Of a DNA stretch of 64,000 nt, positions 52,481 through 63,721 are shown in pieces. This stretch comes from Nitrospira sp. (GTDB taxonomy: Bacteria; Nitrospirota; Nitrospiria; Nitrospirales; Nitrospiraceae): NCBI GenBank assembly GCA_029194535.1, contig JARFXR010000001.1:1558721-1622720 (forward strand), given 5' to 3'. Position 1 is the stretch's first letter. Each line of letters begins with the position of its first letter. The translations under genes were made by a program, and so were the position numbers. The notes under the pieces were generated by a model, which did no database searches, was not told the DNA's origin, and saw only the letters and a list, made by a program, of their open reading frames with translations.

Positions 52481-53773
52481 ATGGGAGAACAGCCGCTGAC
52501 CCGCAACATCAGGCCGAACGCCGAGCCGCTGTGGCTGGCCGAGTACGAGAAGGCCGGGGGGTATGAGTCCGTGCGCAAGGCGTTGCGCACGATGGCTCCC
52601 CAAGAGGTGCAGAAGCTCGTCACCGACTCCGGCCTGCGCGGGCGCGGCGGCGCCGGGTTTCCGACCGGCAGGAAGTGGAGCTTCGTGCCGATGGGGCCGG
52701 ACGCGCCTCGTCCCAAATATCTGGTGGTCAACGCCGATGAAATGGAACCGGGCACATTCAAGGATCGGCTTCTGCTGGAAGGGGACCCCCACCAGATGAT
52801 CGAGGGCATGATCGTAAGCGCCTATGCGATCCAGGCGAACGTCGGCTACATCTTTCTGCGGTGGGAATACCGTCTGGCGGCCGAGCGTTTACGCAAAGCC
52901 ATCGCCGAGGCTCGTTCCCACGTCTATTTGGGACGGCACATCCTCGGATCTGATTTCTGCTTCGAGCTGTACCTCCACACGAGCGCGGGACGGTACATTT
53001 GCGGTGAAGAAACCGCCCTGCTCAATGCGCTGGAAGGGAAGCGCGCAATCCCCCGCTCCAAGCCGCCTTTTCCTCAAGTCGTCGGGCTCTGGGGCAAACC
53101 CACGATCGTCCAGAACGTCGAGACCCTCTGCAACATCCCGCACATTATCGTTCACGGCGCCGAGTGGTATCGCGGCCTGGCCCGTGGAAAAGACGGCGGG
53201 ACCAAAATCTACGGCGTGAGCGGCAAGGTGAAACGGCCCGGAGCCTGGGAGCTTCCCATGGGCACGCCGATCCGTGAAATTTTGGAGGAGCATGCGGGAG
53301 GCATGCGGGACGGCTTCGCCTTCCGCGGCCTGTTGCCGGGGGGCGCCTCGACGGCGTTGCTCGTGGACGAGCACCTGGATCTGCCGATGGACTTCGAATC
53401 GATCCCGCGAGGAGGCAGCCGCATGGGTACCGGGACGATGATCGTACTGGACGATCGGGCCTGCCCGGTCGGTTTCGCGCAAAACCTGGAACACTTCTTC
53501 GCGCAGGAATCCTGCGGGTGGTGCACGCCATGCTGGGAAGGATTGTCCTGGACGGAGCGAATCCTCCAGAACCTGGAGGACGGACAGGGGCGGATGGAGG
53601 ACATTGATCTCCTCGCAGCGCACACGAAGCTGATCGGTCCCGGGCGAACCTTTTGCGCCTTGGCGCCTGGAGCGATGGACCCGCTGCAGAGCATCTTGAA
53701 ATATTGTCGAGCCGATTTCGAGCGGCACATCCACGAGAAACGCTGCCCGCGCGTGGCGGGCGCGCCGGCGTAG
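52481..53773 (+). CDS. nuoF: NADH-quinone oxidoreductase subunit F
   Basis: NuoF binds NADH, FMN and cluster N3. The 430-residue product shows the NADH/FMN glycine-rich loops SGLRGRGGAGFPTGRKW and NADEMEPGTFKDR, the SLBB-region GGTKIYGVSGKVKRPG, and the [4Fe-4S] ligands ESCGWCTPCWEG with a fourth Cys at TFCALA. It lies 12 nt after nuoE, the usual functional partner. The C-terminus is normal in length. Confidence 0.97.
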   Translation: MGEQPLTRNIRPNAEPLWLAEYEKAGGYESVRKALRTMAPQEVQKLVTDSGLRGRGGAGFPTGRKWSFVPMGPDAPRPKYLVVNADEMEPGTFKDRLLLEGDPHQMIEGMIVSAYAIQANVGYIFLRWEYRLAAERLRKAIAEARSHVYLGRHILGSDFCFELYLHTSAGRYICGEETALLNALEGKRAIPRSKPPFPQVVGLWGKPTIVQNVETLCNIPHIIVHGAEWYRGLARGKDGGTKIYGVSGKVKRPGAWELPMGTPIREILEEHAGGMRDGFAFRGLLPGGASTALLVDEHLDLPMDFESIPRGGSRMGTGTMIVLDDRACPVGFAQNLEHFFAQESCGWCTPCWEGLSWTERILQNLEDGQGRMEDIDLLAAHTKLIGPGRTFCALAPGAMDPLQSILKYCRADFERHIHEKRCPRVAGAPA

Positions 53774-53786
53774 CCGGAGCGAGGAC

Positions 53787-56516
53787 ATGGCCACCATCAT
53801 CGTCGATGATCGCCCCTACCAGGTGGACGAGCGCGAGAATCTCCTGCACGCCTGCCTCTCGCTCGGCCTGAATCTGCCGTACTTCTGTTGGCATCCGGCG
53901 TTGGGCTCGGTCGGCGCCTGCCGCCAGTGCGCGGTGAAGCAGTTCAGGGACGAGCGCGACCGCGAAGGGCACCTGGTCATGGCCTGCATGACGCCCGCCG
54001 CCGATGCCACGCGCATCTCGATCGAGGATCCCGAAGCGAAGACGTTTCGCGCGAGCGTCATCGAATGGATGATGGCGAACCATCCTCACGATTGTCCGGT
54101 TTGCGACGAAGGCGGCGAGTGCCACCTCCAGGATATGACCGTGATGACCGGCCATGCCTACCGCCGGTATCGGTTCACCAAGCGCACCTTCCGCAATCAG
54201 AACTTGGGGCCGTTCATCACCCATGAAATGAATCGCTGCATTCAATGTTATCGCTGCGTGCGTTTTTACCGAGGTTATGCAGGCGGGCGGGATTTCGACG
54301 CGTTCGGCTCGCGCAACCATGTCTACTTCGGCCGGCACGAAGACGGCACGTTGGAAAACGAATTCAGCGGCAACCTCGTCGAGGTCTGTCCGACCGGGGT
54401 GTTCGACGACAAGACGTTGATGCGGCACTATACCCGCAAGTGGGACCTGCAGACCGCGCCGTCCCTGTGCGCCCACTGCAGCCTAGGGTGCAACACGATC
54501 GCCGGCGAGCGTTACGGGAGCCTCCGGCGCATCCTCAACCGGTATCACAGCGAGATCAACGGGTATTTTCTCTGCGATCGGGGACGGTTCGGATACGACT
54601 TCGTGAATAGCGAGCGGCGGATCCGCCGTCCGAGGGTCCGTCAGAACCGCCGCGACCGGACGCTCCCGATGGAAAAGGATCTGATCCTTCGCGAGTTGGG
54701 AGCGCTGCTGGCCGAGAAGCGCTCCCGCATCATCGGCATCGGTTCTCCACGCGCCTCGCTCGAATCCAATTTTGCGCTTCGCGAGTTGGTCGGACCGGAA
54801 CGGTTTTCTCATGGACTTTCCGCGCGCGATGCCGGCTTGGCTTCCCTCATCGGAGATATTCTGAGACGGGGGCCGGCCTGTTCGGCCTCGATCCGTGATG
54901 TCGAGCAGGCGGACGCGGTGCTGGTCCTGGGCGAGGACCTGATCAACACCGCTCCACGATTGGCCTTGGCGGTGCGGCAGTCGGTCCGCCAGGAACCGAT
55001 GGAGCTCGTCGACAAGCTGGGCATTCCCCGTTGGCATGACGCCGCCGTGCGGGAGGCGACCCAGGCGCGGCTGGGTCCGGTATTCATTGCCGCTCCATAC
55101 GGGGCCTGGTTTGCCGACATCGCGGCGGAAACTTATCACGGCGCACCGGATGATCTGGCGACTCTCGGATTCGCGGTCGCACATGAACTGGATCAGGCGG
55201 CGCCGCCGGCTCAGGCTCCCTCTTCTCGGATCAAGTCCCTGTCGGAGTCCATCGCCGCCGCTCTGCGACGGGCGACCCGTCCCGTCGTCATCTCGGGGAC
55301 GGGTTGCCGGAGCGATGCGGTGATCCGCGCAGCCGCGAATGTGGCCTGGGCGCTGTGCGACGGCGGCGCTGCTGCGAAGCTCTGCTATGCCCTTCCGGAG
55401 GCGAACAGCCTGGGTCTCGTCCTGCTGGGGGGCACGAGCCTCGAGGAGGTGTTCGGCGCCGTAAAGGATCGAGCGGCAGACGCGATTCTCATCCTGGAGA
55501 ACGATCTGTACCGCCGAGCCGATGTTGCGCCGGTGGACGGCTGTCTGAATGCCGCCGAGAAGGTCATCATCCTCGATCACCTGGAACACGACACCACGGC
55601 CAAAGCCGATGTGTGGCTCCCGGCCGGCACGTTCGCCGAATCGGACGGCACGCTGGTGAACAACGAAGGGCGAGCCCAACGTTTCTACCAGGTCTTTCCT
55701 CCCGAGGGGGAGATTCAGGAAAGCTGGCGCTGGATCCGAGATGTGGCGGCCGCGTCCGGTCATCCCGCCGAGCCGGACATGGCGGCCTGGAACCGGCTGG
55801 ATGACGTCGTATCGGCTCTTGCGCAGGCGATCCCGGCATTTCAGCGTCTCACTGAGGCGGCGCCGCCGGAGGATCTCCGCCTGGTCGGCCAGAAGGTCCC
55901 TCGGCAGACGCATCGGTTCACGGGACGAACCGCCATGCACGCTCCTTTGACGATGCATGAACCCAAACCGGCGGATGATCCGGACTCGCCGTTGGCGTTT
56001 TCGATGGAAGGCTATCTTGAGCAACCGCCGTCTCCACTGATCAATCGTTACTGGGCTCCCGGCTGGAATTCGGTCCAAGCGTTGAACAAATTCCAGAGTG
56101 AAGTCGGGGGTTCCCTGCGACAGGAGATGCCGGGCCTCCGTCTGATCGAACCGTCGGGCGCGAAGGTGGCGACATATTTTGGCGACGCACCGAAGCCCTT
56201 CGAGGCTCGCGACCACGGCTGGCTGATCCTGCCCCGGTATCAGATTTTTGGGAGCGAGGAACTGAGCGCGCGCGCCTCAGCCGTCGAAGAACGGATTCCG
56301 GAAGCGGCCCTGATGCTGAACCCCGACGATGCGGCGAGACTTCAAGTGAAGTCCGGCGAGCGGGTGGAATTCGCGCTCGGCGGTCAATCGTATCGTGTGC
56401 CTGTGAAGCTCGGCTCCGATGTTCCTCGCGGAACCGCGGGGCTCGCAATCGTTCCCGGCTTCACCGATGCGGCCCTCCCGATCTGGAGTCCGATCATGCG
56501 GGTTGTGGAGCCATGA
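53787..56516 (+). CDS. nuoG: NADH-quinone oxidoreductase subunit G
   Basis: NuoG is the large Fe-S subunit of the peripheral arm. The 909-residue product begins with a [2Fe-2S] ferredoxin domain ([19 protein letters not shown]), then the His-ligated and 4Cys clusters ([37 protein letters not shown]). A molybdopterin-fold region with [10 protein letters not shown] (about residues 230-240) and a MopB-like C-terminal half follow. It overlaps nuoH by 4 nt. Confidence 0.96.
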   Translation: MATIIVDDRPYQVDERENLLHACLSLGLNLPYFCWHPALGSVGACRQCAVKQFRDERDREGHLVMACMTPAADATRISIEDPEAKTFRASVIEWMMANHPHDCPVCDEGGECHLQDMTVMTGHAYRRYRFTKRTFRNQNLGPFITHEMNRCIQCYRCVRFYRGYAGGRDFDAFGSRNHVYFGRHEDGTLENEFSGNLVEVCPTGVFDDKTLMRHYTRKWDLQTAPSLCAHCSLGCNTIAGERYGSLRRILNRYHSEINGYFLCDRGRFGYDFVNSERRIRRPRVRQNRRDRTLPMEKDLILRELGALLAEKRSRIIGIGSPRASLESNFALRELVGPERFSHGLSARDAGLASLIGDILRRGPACSASIRDVEQADAVLVLGEDLINTAPRLALAVRQSVRQEPMELVDKLGIPRWHDAAVREATQARLGPVFIAAPYGAWFADIAAETYHGAPDDLATLGFAVAHELDQAAPPAQAPSSRIKSLSESIAAALRRATRPVVISGTGCRSDAVIRAAANVAWALCDGGAAAKLCYALPEANSLGLVLLGGTSLEEVFGAVKDRAADAILILENDLYRRADVAPVDGCLNAAEKVIILDHLEHDTTAKADVWLPAGTFAESDGTLVNNEGRAQRFYQVFPPEGEIQESWRWIRDVAAASGHPAEPDMAAWNRLDDVVSALAQAIPAFQRLTEAAPPEDLRLVGQKVPRQTHRFTGRTAMHAPLTMHEPKPADDPDSPLAFSMEGYLEQPPSPLINRYWAPGWNSVQALNKFQSEVGGSLRQEMPGLRLIEPSGAKVATYFGDAPKPFEARDHGWLILPRYQIFGSEELSARASAVEERIPEAALMLNPDDAARLQVKSGERVEFALGGQSYRVPVKLGSDVPRGTAGLAIVPGFTDAALPIWSPIMRVVEP

Positions 56517-57475
56517 ACGGAGTCGCGTCTCAGTTCCTGATTATCGCGGGCGTGCTGGTCACGGTGCTGACCCTCAGCGCGCTCTTGATCTGGCTGGAGC
56601 GGCGGCTATTGGGATTCTGGCAGGACCGGTTCGGCCCGAACCGCGTCGGCCCGTTCGGCCTGCTGCAGGTCGTGGCGGACATGATCAAGATCTTCATGAA
56701 AGAAGACTGGGTGCCGCCGTTCGCCGACAAGGCGGTGTTCGTGATCGCGCCGGCCGTCATCATCGTCACGATCCTCATGTCGTTTGCGGTCGTGCCGTTC
56801 ACGCCGTCGATCGTCGTGGCCGACCTGAACGTCGGCCTCCTGTTCGTGCTGGCCATGTCGTCGTTGTCCGCCTACAGCGTCGTGCTCGCTGGTTGGGCCT
56901 CCAACAACAAGTACTCGCTGCTGGGCGGGCTCCGCGCCTCGGCGCAGATGCTGAGCTATGAGGTCTTCATGGGGCTGTCGCTCATGGGGGTCGTCATGCT
57001 GGCGGGGTCCTTCAATCTCAGAGACATCGTGGAGGCCCAGCGAGACCTCTGGTTCTGCATCCCTCAGGTTTTAGGATTTGTCCTCTTCTTGATCGCCGGT
57101 CTGGCCGAAACGAAACGCGTTCCGTTCGACATCCCCGAGGCCGAAGCCGAACTGGTCGCAGGCTTTCATACGGAATATTCCGGCATGAAGTTCGGCATGT
57201 TCTTCGTGGGGGAATACCTCGGCATCATTCTGATATCGGCCATGATCACGGTGTTGTTCTTTGGAGGTTGGCAGGGTCCTTGGCTGCCGCCCGCGGTGTG
57301 GTTCTGGATGAAGACCTTCCTGTTCATCTGTCTGTTTATCCTGCTCCGGGCCACGCTTCCGCGACTGCGGTTCGATCAACTCATGGCGTTCGGATGGAAG
57401 GCCATGCTGCCGCTGGCGTTGGTCAACCTGGTGATCACCGGAGGTCTGGTCGTCGCCGGCCGGTCCGGCCTGTAA
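56513..57475 (+). CDS. nuoH: NADH-quinone oxidoreductase subunit H
   Basis: NuoH forms the heel of the membrane arm and part of the quinone-access channel. The 320-residue product has about eight transmembrane helices and conserved loops [19 protein letters not shown] and [20 protein letters not shown], including the acidic residues thought to link quinone reduction to proton movement. Its ATG overlaps the nuoG stop by 4 nt. Confidence 0.97.
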   Translation: MNGVASQFLIIAGVLVTVLTLSALLIWLERRLLGFWQDRFGPNRVGPFGLLQVVADMIKIFMKEDWVPPFADKAVFVIAPAVIIVTILMSFAVVPFTPSIVVADLNVGLLFVLAMSSLSAYSVVLAGWASNNKYSLLGGLRASAQMLSYEVFMGLSLMGVVMLAGSFNLRDIVEAQRDLWFCIPQVLGFVLFLIAGLAETKRVPFDIPEAEAELVAGFHTEYSGMKFGMFFVGEYLGIILISAMITVLFFGGWQGPWLPPAVWFWMKTFLFICLFILLRATLPRLRFDQLMAFGWKAMLPLALVNLVITGGLVVAGRSGL

Positions 57476-57487
57476 ACGAGGCTTGGG

Positions 57488-58003
57488 ATGCTGAAGCTGC
57501 TCAAGGGAATCTGGTTGGTCTTCCTCCATCTGTTCAAGCGGCCGGTCACCGTGCAGTATCCGGACGAGAAACCCTATCTGCCGCCTCGCTGGCGGGGCCG
57601 GATCATTTTATCGCGCGATCCGGACGGGGAGGAGCGCTGCGTCGGCTGTTATCTCTGCTCGGTCGCCTGCCCGGTGGCCTGCATCGCGCTCCAGGCGACG
57701 GAAGACGAGCACGGCCGTCGCTATCCGGCGTGGTTCCGGATCAATTTTTCACGCTGCATTTTCTGCGGATATTGCGAAGAGGCCTGCCCGACCTATGCGA
57801 TCCAGCTCACCAACGACTTCGAGATGAGCGAGCACGACCGGCGAAACCTCGTCTACGAGAAGGAGGATCTTCTGATCAGCGGCACGGGCAAATACCCCGG
57901 CTATAACTTTTATCGGGTGTCCGGGATTCAGATCGGCGGGAAAGACAAGGGCGAGGCGGAGCGTGAATCCGCGCCCGTCGATGTACGGAGCCTGTTGCCA
58001 TGA
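57488..58003 (+). CDS. nuoI: NADH-quinone oxidoreductase subunit I
   Basis: NuoI carries the two [4Fe-4S] clusters N6a and N6b. The 171-residue product has both ferredoxin motifs, [18 protein letters not shown] and [16 protein letters not shown], with all eight cysteines present. It precedes nuoJ with a 4-nt overlap. Confidence 0.97.
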   Translation: MLKLLKGIWLVFLHLFKRPVTVQYPDEKPYLPPRWRGRIILSRDPDGEERCVGCYLCSVACPVACIALQATEDEHGRRYPAWFRINFSRCIFCGYCEEACPTYAIQLTNDFEMSEHDRRNLVYEKEDLLISGTGKYPGYNFYRVSGIQIGGKDKGEAERESAPVDVRSLLP

Positions 58004-58506
58004 CGGGCGCATGGTACCTGGCGGGGGTGGTGGCGGTGGTGGCGACCGCCTTGGTCATCACCAGCCTGAACGCGGTGCATGCGTTGCTCTACTTGATCGT
58101 CTCCTTCCTGGCCGTGGCCGTGGTCTTCTTCATCCTCGGCGCGCCGTTCATCGCCATGTTGGAAATGATTATTTACGCCGGCGCCATTATGGTTCTCTTC
58201 GTCTTCGTGGTCATGATGCTGAACCTCGGACGCAGGGCGATCGAGCAGGAAGCGGGGTGGCTCACGCCGGGGGTATGGATCGGGCCTTCAATTCTGTCGG
58301 CGATCCTGGTCGGCGAATGGCTCTATCTGTTCGGCGCCGGTGCCCTGAACCAGGCCGGCGGCATCGCGGTTCAGAATCCCAAACAGGTGGGCGTCGTGCT
58401 TCTCGGCCCCTATTTGATCGGGGTGGAGTTGGCCTCCATGCTCCTTCTGCCGGGCCTCGTCGGCGCCTATCATCTGGGTCGACGCTTGAAGTGCGAGAAA
58501 TCTTGA
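58000..58506 (+). CDS. nuoJ: NADH-quinone oxidoreductase subunit J
   Basis: NuoJ is a membrane subunit with five predicted helices. The 168-residue product has [20 protein letters not shown] and the pi-bulge helix motif [20 protein letters not shown], conserved in the family. It starts four bases before the nuoI stop. Confidence 0.95.
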   Translation: MTGAWYLAGVVAVVATALVITSLNAVHALLYLIVSFLAVAVVFFILGAPFIAMLEMIIYAGAIMVLFVFVVMMLNLGRRAIEQEAGWLTPGVWIGPSILSAILVGEWLYLFGAGALNQAGGIAVQNPKQVGVVLLGPYLIGVELASMLLLPGLVGAYHLGRRLKCEKS

Positions 58507-58516
58507 GGTGAATACC

Positions 58517-58828
58517 GTGTCTCTGTCGATGCCCCTCGCGCACGGCATGGCGCTCGCCGGGCTGTTGTTCGCGCTCGGACTGATCGGGCTCCTGGTTCGA
58601 CGGAACCTCATCTTCATGTTGATGTCGGTGGAAATCATGTTGAACGCGGCCGGATTGGCCTTCATCGTGGCGGGGGCCAATTGGGGACAGGCGGACGGGC
58701 AGGTCATGTTTCTCTTTATCCTGACCTTGGCGGCGGCGGAGGTGTCGGTCGGTCTGGCGCTGGTGCTGCAACTGTACCGCCACGTCGGCACGCTCGACGC
58801 CGATGCGATGTCTCGCCTGCGGGGATGA
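58517..58828 (+). CDS. nuoK: NADH-quinone oxidoreductase subunit K
   Basis: NuoK is a small MrpC-like proton-path subunit with three transmembrane helices. I prefer the GTG at 58517, which has GAGG eight bases upstream; a GTG at 58508 and an ATG at 58529 are possible. The product is about 103 residues. Family residues are seen in [20 protein letters not shown], including the intramembrane Glu, and in [20 protein letters not shown], with a second Glu. Confidence 0.94.
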   Translation: MSLSMPLAHGMALAGLLFALGLIGLLVRRNLIFMLMSVEIMLNAAGLAFIVAGANWGQADGQVMFLFILTLAAAEVSVGLALVLQLYRHVGTLDADAMSRLRG

Positions 58829-58829
58829 C

Positions 58830-60767
58830 ATGCTTGATCTTCTCTGGTTGATCCCGGCGCTTCCTCTTATCGGCTTCCTCGTCTTGGCCGTGGCCGGCGG
58901 ATGGCTCTCACGCAGAATGATCGCGTCGGTCGGAGTCGGGTCGGTGGGCCTCTCGATGGCCCTGACCGGATTCGTCGGGGTCGCATTCATCGGTTCGAGC
59001 CCCTCAGTGCGGGCGTACAGCCAAACCCTGTGGACTTGGTTGGACGTGCCCGGCTTCGCGCCGGCCATCGGCTTCTATCTGGACCCGCTGTCGCTCGTGA
59101 TGACGGCGGTCATCACTGTGGTCGGGTTTCTCATTCACGTCTATTCGGCCGAGTTCATGATCGACCACGGGACGCAGCCGGTCTCGGCCGGCTTGGGGCG
59201 GGCGGGTGAAGCCGACAGTGGGTACCGCCGCTTCTTCGCCTACATGAACCTGTTTGTCGCAGCCATGCTGACGCTGGTGCTCGCGGACAATTTGTTGTTC
59301 TTGTATCTCGGGTGGGAAGGGGTCGGACTCTGCAGCTACCTATTGATTGGATTCTGGTATCGCGAGCCGGCCAACGGAGCGGCGGCGCAAAAGGCCTTCA
59401 TCGTGACGCGACTCGGCGACGTGGCGCTCGCGATCGGACTCTTCCTGCTGTTCACGCATCTGGGCACGCTGAACATTCAAGACCTCATGGTCCGCGCGGC
59501 CGGAGAATGGCCGGTCGGGTCCGGGCTCGCCGTCGCCGCCGCGGCCTTGCTCCTTGGCGGCGCGGTCGGCAAGTCGGCGCAGCTTCCGTTACAGACCTGG
59601 CTCCCGGACGCCATGGCCGGTCCGACTCCGGTGAGCGCGCTCATCCATGCGGCCACGATGGTGACGGCGGGCGTGTATCTGATCGCGCGCACCCATGTCT
59701 TGTACAGCCTCGCGCCCTCCATACAGGCTCTCGTCGCCGCCATCGGGGCGCTCACGCTGCTCCTGGCCGCCTCCAGTGCGCTGGTGCAACGCGACCTCAA
59801 ACGCGCGCTGGCCTACTCGACGATCAGCCAGATCGGCTACATGTTCCTCGCGCTGGGAGTGGGAGCCTGGGCGGCGGCGCTCTTTCACTTCACCACGCAC
59901 GCGTTCTTCAAGGCCCTGTTGTTCCTGGCCGCCGGCGCCGTGATCCAGAGCCTTCACGAGGAGCACGACATCTTCAGAATGGGCGGCTTGCGAAAGACGC
60001 TTCCCGTGCCCTTCTGGACCTTCCTCATCGGGGCGGCCTCGCTGGCCGGGTTTCCGCTGGTGACCGCCGGCTTTTACAGCAAGGACTGGATTCTGTGGGA
60101 AGCCTGGGCTTCGCCGATCGGCGGTCCTTGGCTCTGGGGCGCCGGAATAATCGGCGCCTTGCTGACGGCGTTGTACAGCTTTCGCCTCGTGTTCCGGGTC
60201 TTCTTCGGGGAGGCGAAATCGGCGGTCGGGCCGAGGCCCGGCTGGGTGATGACGCTCCCGCTGGTTGCGCTCGCGGGAGGTTCTCTGCTTGTGGGATTCA
60301 TGCAGATGCCCAACACGCTCGGCAATGTTTCTCTGTTCGGCGAATTCGTCGGGACGGCCCTGCCGGCTGTTGAGGGGACGGCTTCCGTCACCACGGAGCT
60401 GACCTTCCAGGTTCTCACCATGCTCGTCGCGCTGTTTGGGATTGCCGCCGCATACCTGCTGTTCCTGCGTCGTACCGGCCTGGTCGATGCGCTGGCCGAG
60501 ACGCTGTGGGGAGGTACCGTCTCGTGTGTGTGGTTTGCCGGGTGGGGCTTCGATCGGCTGTATGACCTATTGTTCGTGCGTCCGTTCTTGTGGGTCACAG
60601 GCGCAAACAAGGACGACCTGATCGATCGAGGCTATGAAGGCCTGGCTTTGCTCAATCGGGAGTGTTATGGCGCGTTGCATCGAACGCAAACAGGGCAGGT
60701 CCGTTGGTATGCCGCGGTCCTTGCCGTAGGCTCGGTCGTGATCGTTGCCTTGGTGGTGGTCTCATGA
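58830..60767 (+). CDS. nuoL: NADH-quinone oxidoreductase subunit L
   Basis: NuoL is the distal antiporter-like subunit with the long lateral helix. The 645-residue product has LFLYLGWEGVGLCSYLLIGF with the key Glu, the Lys region GGAVGKSAQLPLQTWLPDAM, and ALIHAATMVTAGVYLIAR and TISQIGYMFLALG in the broken-helix core. The ATG at 58830, one base after the nuoK stop, is chosen over a frame beginning at 58803 inside nuoK. Confidence 0.97.
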   Translation: MLDLLWLIPALPLIGFLVLAVAGGWLSRRMIASVGVGSVGLSMALTGFVGVAFIGSSPSVRAYSQTLWTWLDVPGFAPAIGFYLDPLSLVMTAVITVVGFLIHVYSAEFMIDHGTQPVSAGLGRAGEADSGYRRFFAYMNLFVAAMLTLVLADNLLFLYLGWEGVGLCSYLLIGFWYREPANGAAAQKAFIVTRLGDVALAIGLFLLFTHLGTLNIQDLMVRAAGEWPVGSGLAVAAAALLLGGAVGKSAQLPLQTWLPDAMAGPTPVSALIHAATMVTAGVYLIARTHVLYSLAPSIQALVAAIGALTLLLAASSALVQRDLKRALAYSTISQIGYMFLALGVGAWAAALFHFTTHAFFKALLFLAAGAVIQSLHEEHDIFRMGGLRKTLPVPFWTFLIGAASLAGFPLVTAGFYSKDWILWEAWASPIGGPWLWGAGIIGALLTALYSFRLVFRVFFGEAKSAVGPRPGWVMTLPLVALAGGSLLVGFMQMPNTLGNVSLFGEFVGTALPAVEGTASVTTELTFQVLTMLVALFGIAAAYLLFLRRTGLVDALAETLWGGTVSCVWFAGWGFDRLYDLLFVRPFLWVTGANKDDLIDRGYEGLALLNRECYGALHRTQTGQVRWYAAVLAVGSVVIVALVVVS

Positions 60768-62266
60768 TCCTCGGATGGCTGATTCTGCTCTTGCTCGCGG
60801 CTGGTCCGGCGGCCTGGCTGCTCGATCGGCGTGGATCGCAGTGGCCGCGCTGGATTGCGCTGGGTGCGCTGACGATCGATCTTGTCTTGACGCTCATCCT
60901 CTGGGTCGAGCGAGCAGCCAGGGTCTCGCTCTCGAGTCAAGACGTCTGGCTCGCCGAACTGAGCCTGCCCTGGATTCCTCGCTTCGGCATCACGGTTCAT
61001 CTGGCCCTCGACGGTCTCAGTGTGGTTCTTGTCTTCCTGACCCTCTTTCTCGGCCTCACGGCGGTCGTAGCCTCCTGGACCGAAATCCGAGAGCGCGTCG
61101 GATTCTTTCACTGCAACCTGCTATGGGTCCTGGCCGGCGTGCTGGGAGTCTTCCTGACCATGGACCTGTTTCTGTTTTTCATCTTCTGGGAAGTGATGCT
61201 GGTGCCCATGTATTTTCTGATTAGTCTCTGGGGGCATGAGCACCGCGTCTATGCGGCCGTCAAATTTTTTCTCTTTACGCAGGCCGGCAGCCTGCTGATG
61301 CTGATCGCGATCCTCGGCCTGACGTTCGTCCACGCTCGGCAGACCGGTAGCCTGACGTTCGACTACCCGCAATTGCTGGGGACTCCGATGGACCGGACCG
61401 TGGCTCTGTGGTTGATGTTGGGATTCTTCGCCGCCTTCGCGGTGAAACTCCCGGCCGTGCCGTTTCACGCCTGGCTCCCTGACGCCCATACCGAAGCCCC
61501 GACCGGCGGGAGCGTGATTCTCGCGGGACTCCTGCTCAAAACCGGCGCCTATGGCCTGATCCGGTTCGCGGTGCCGCTCTTTCCGGATGCCGCGCAGACG
61601 TTCGCGCCGATCGGCATGACGTTGGGCGTGAGCGGCATTCTCTACGGAGCGTTGCTGGCCTTCGCTCAGACCGATCTCAAGCGGCTCGTGGCCTATAGCA
61701 GCATCAGCCACTTGGGATTCGTGCTCCTCGGCATCTATTCTAGAAATGCGATCGCGCTTGAAGGAGCGGTGATGCAGATGATCGCCCACGGGATCACGAC
61801 CAGCGCCCTGTTTATCCTGGCGGGCGCGCTGCAGGAGCGGCTGGGCACCCGTGACATGCGCCGTATGGGGGGGCTGTGGGCGACCCTCCCTCGTTTCGGC
61901 GCCGTCACACTCGTGTTTGCGATTGCTTCGCTGGGACTTCCCGGCACGGGGAACTTCATCGGCGAGTTTCTGGTGCTGCTCGGGAGCTATCGAGTCGATG
62001 TGCCGATGACGGCTCTCGCCGCCCTGGGCCTGGTGGCGGCCGTCGTGTACTCCCTGGCGCTGATCCAACGGACGTTTCACGGCTTGGTCGGTGAAAGCCG
62101 GACGGTGCCGGATCTGCCGGCGCGTTATCTGGTCACCTTGGGCGCCATGATCGCCATTCAGGTCTGGCTGGGCCTCAATCCCCAACCGGTGCTGGAGACG
62201 GCGGGACAGGCGCTGGAGAGTCTGCGCGGCTTCGGCGACAGGACCGCCGTCCTCTCGAGGAGATAA
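60764..62266 (+). CDS. nuoM: NADH-quinone oxidoreductase subunit M
   Basis: NuoM is the middle antiporter-like subunit. The 500-residue product shows LFFIFWEVMLVPMYFLISLWG (Glu), the Lys site AVKLPAVPFHAWLPDAHTEA, and SSISHLGFVLLGIY. Its ATG overlaps the nuoL stop by 4 nt; an upstream frame to 60662 lies inside nuoL. Only one NuoM is present, so this is a standard complex I, not the double-M variant described in some nitrifiers. Confidence 0.97.
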   Translation: MILGWLILLLLAAGPAAWLLDRRGSQWPRWIALGALTIDLVLTLILWVERAARVSLSSQDVWLAELSLPWIPRFGITVHLALDGLSVVLVFLTLFLGLTAVVASWTEIRERVGFFHCNLLWVLAGVLGVFLTMDLFLFFIFWEVMLVPMYFLISLWGHEHRVYAAVKFFLFTQAGSLLMLIAILGLTFVHARQTGSLTFDYPQLLGTPMDRTVALWLMLGFFAAFAVKLPAVPFHAWLPDAHTEAPTGGSVILAGLLLKTGAYGLIRFAVPLFPDAAQTFAPIGMTLGVSGILYGALLAFAQTDLKRLVAYSSISHLGFVLLGIYSRNAIALEGAVMQMIAHGITTSALFILAGALQERLGTRDMRRMGGLWATLPRFGAVTLVFAIASLGLPGTGNFIGEFLVLLGSYRVDVPMTALAALGLVAAVVYSLALIQRTFHGLVGESRTVPDLPARYLVTLGAMIAIQVWLGLNPQPVLETAGQALESLRGFGDRTAVLSRR

Positions 62267-62269
62267 GGC

Positions 62270-63721
62270 ATGGTCGAGGCGGATTTCATCGCGCTGCTGC
62301 CGCTGCTCGTCACGGCCGTCTCGTCGTTGGTCGTGCTCCTGCTCGCGGCGTTTCATCGGGATCACGCAGTCGTCGCGATCGTGACATCGCTGGGATTGAC
62401 GATCTCATTGCTGACACTCCCGGTCGCAGCCGGGGTCGCGCCGCGTCCCGTGACGGGGTTGCTGATGATCGACAGGTACGCGTTGTTCTATGCCGGGCTC
62501 ATCATGGGCGCGAGCCTCGCCGTGACGATGCTGTCCTACGGATACCTGAAGAAGCAGGATGGCGAGCGCGAGGAATTCTACGCGCTTCTGCAGTTCGCAA
62601 CCTTGGGGGCCATGACACTGGCCGCCGCGTCGCATTTCGCTTCCTTCTTTCTCGGGCTGGAATTGCTCAGCCTGTCCCTCTACGTGCTCATCGCCTATCT
62701 GCGCGCCGATCCTCGTCCGCTCGAAGCCGGTATCAAGTATTTAATCCTGTCGGGCGCCTCGTCGGCGTTCCTCTTGTTCGGCATGGCCGTGATCTACTTC
62801 CAATCCGGCACGATGGAGTTTGTCCGCACTGCGGCTTGGTTGGCCGGCGCGAGTGAGTTTTCGTCCACCTTTCTTGTCGGGTTGGTGCTCATCCTGACCG
62901 GCGTCGGCTTCAAGTTGGCGGTGGTGCCGTTCCACATGTGGGCGCCCGATATCTATCAAGGCGCGCCGGCTCCGGTAACCGCCTTCGTCGCGACCGTTTC
63001 GAAAGGCGCTATGGTCGCGTTGCTGCTCCGCTATTTCGTGGAGATCGCGGCCTTTCGTTCCGAGATCCTTTGGTGGGCCTTGGCGGGAATTGCGACCCTG
63101 TCCATGTTCGCCGGCAATCTGCTGGCCTTGTTGCAGGACAATGTGAAGCGCCTGCTCGCTTATTCGTCGATCGCTCACATGGGGTATCTGCTGGTCGCGT
63201 TTCTGGCCGGCGGGGCGTTGGCGATCGAAGCCGTGACGTTCTATCTCGTCGCCTACGTCATCACGACCCTGGGCGCCTTCGGTGTCGTCTGCGTCTTGTC
63301 CAAACCGGGAGCCGAAGCCGAGGCCATGGACGACTACCGCGCTCTCCTCTGGAATCGGCCATGGATCGCCACGGTCTTCACCATTATGTTGTTGTCGCTC
63401 GCCGGCATCCCGCTCACGGCCGGCTTCATCGGAAAGTTTTACGTCATTGCCGCAGGGGTGGACTCTTCGCTCTGGCTGCTTATCTTGCTTCTTGTGGTCA
63501 ACAGCGTCATCGGCCTCTTCTACTATTTGCGGGTGATCGTCGCGATGGCCGCCGACGAGCCTCGCAGCGCTCGCGCAGCGGATCACGCTCAGGCCCCGCG
63601 CGTGACATACGCCGACGGTCTGGTGCTCGCTATGCTTAGCGGGCTCTTGTTCTGGCTCGGCCTCTATCCGGCCCCGCTGATCGGCCTCGTCCGTGCTGTG
63701 GAGCGGAGTCTCACGGGATGA
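62270..63721 (+). CDS. nuoN: NADH-quinone oxidoreductase subunit N
   Basis: NuoN is the proximal antiporter-like subunit and closes the operon. The 483-residue product has FFLGLELLSLSLYVLIAYLR (Glu), FKLAVVPFHMWAPDIYQGAP (Lys), and SSIAHMGYLLVAFLAGG. It starts three bases after the nuoM stop. No terminator hairpin is obvious in the 80 bp that follow. Confidence 0.97.
   Translation: MVEADFIALLPLLVTAVSSLVVLLLAAFHRDHAVVAIVTSLGLTISLLTLPVAAGVAPRPVTGLLMIDRYALFYAGLIMGASLAVTMLSYGYLKKQDGEREEFYALLQFATLGAMTLAAASHFASFFLGLELLSLSLYVLIAYLRADPRPLEAGIKYLILSGASSAFLLFGMAVIYFQSGTMEFVRTAAWLAGASEFSSTFLVGLVLILTGVGFKLAVVPFHMWAPDIYQGAPAPVTAFVATVSKGAMVALLLRYFVEIAAFRSEILWWALAGIATLSMFAGNLLALLQDNVKRLLAYSSIAHMGYLLVAFLAGGALAIEAVTFYLVAYVITTLGAFGVVCVLSKPGAEAEAMDDYRALLWNRPWIATVFTIMLLSLAGIPLTAGFIGKFYVIAAGVDSSLWLLILLLVVNSVIGLFYYLRVIVAMAADEPRSARAADHAQAPRVTYADGLVLAMLSGLLFWLGLYPAPLIGLVRAVERSLTG

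Noticed and set aside
54483-56216. Very long minus-strand frame antisense to nuoG, with similar ones antisense to glgP, zwf, tal-pgi and nuoM
   Set aside because: These arise because GC-rich genes leave the complementary frame open. The plus-strand genes have clear family motifs.
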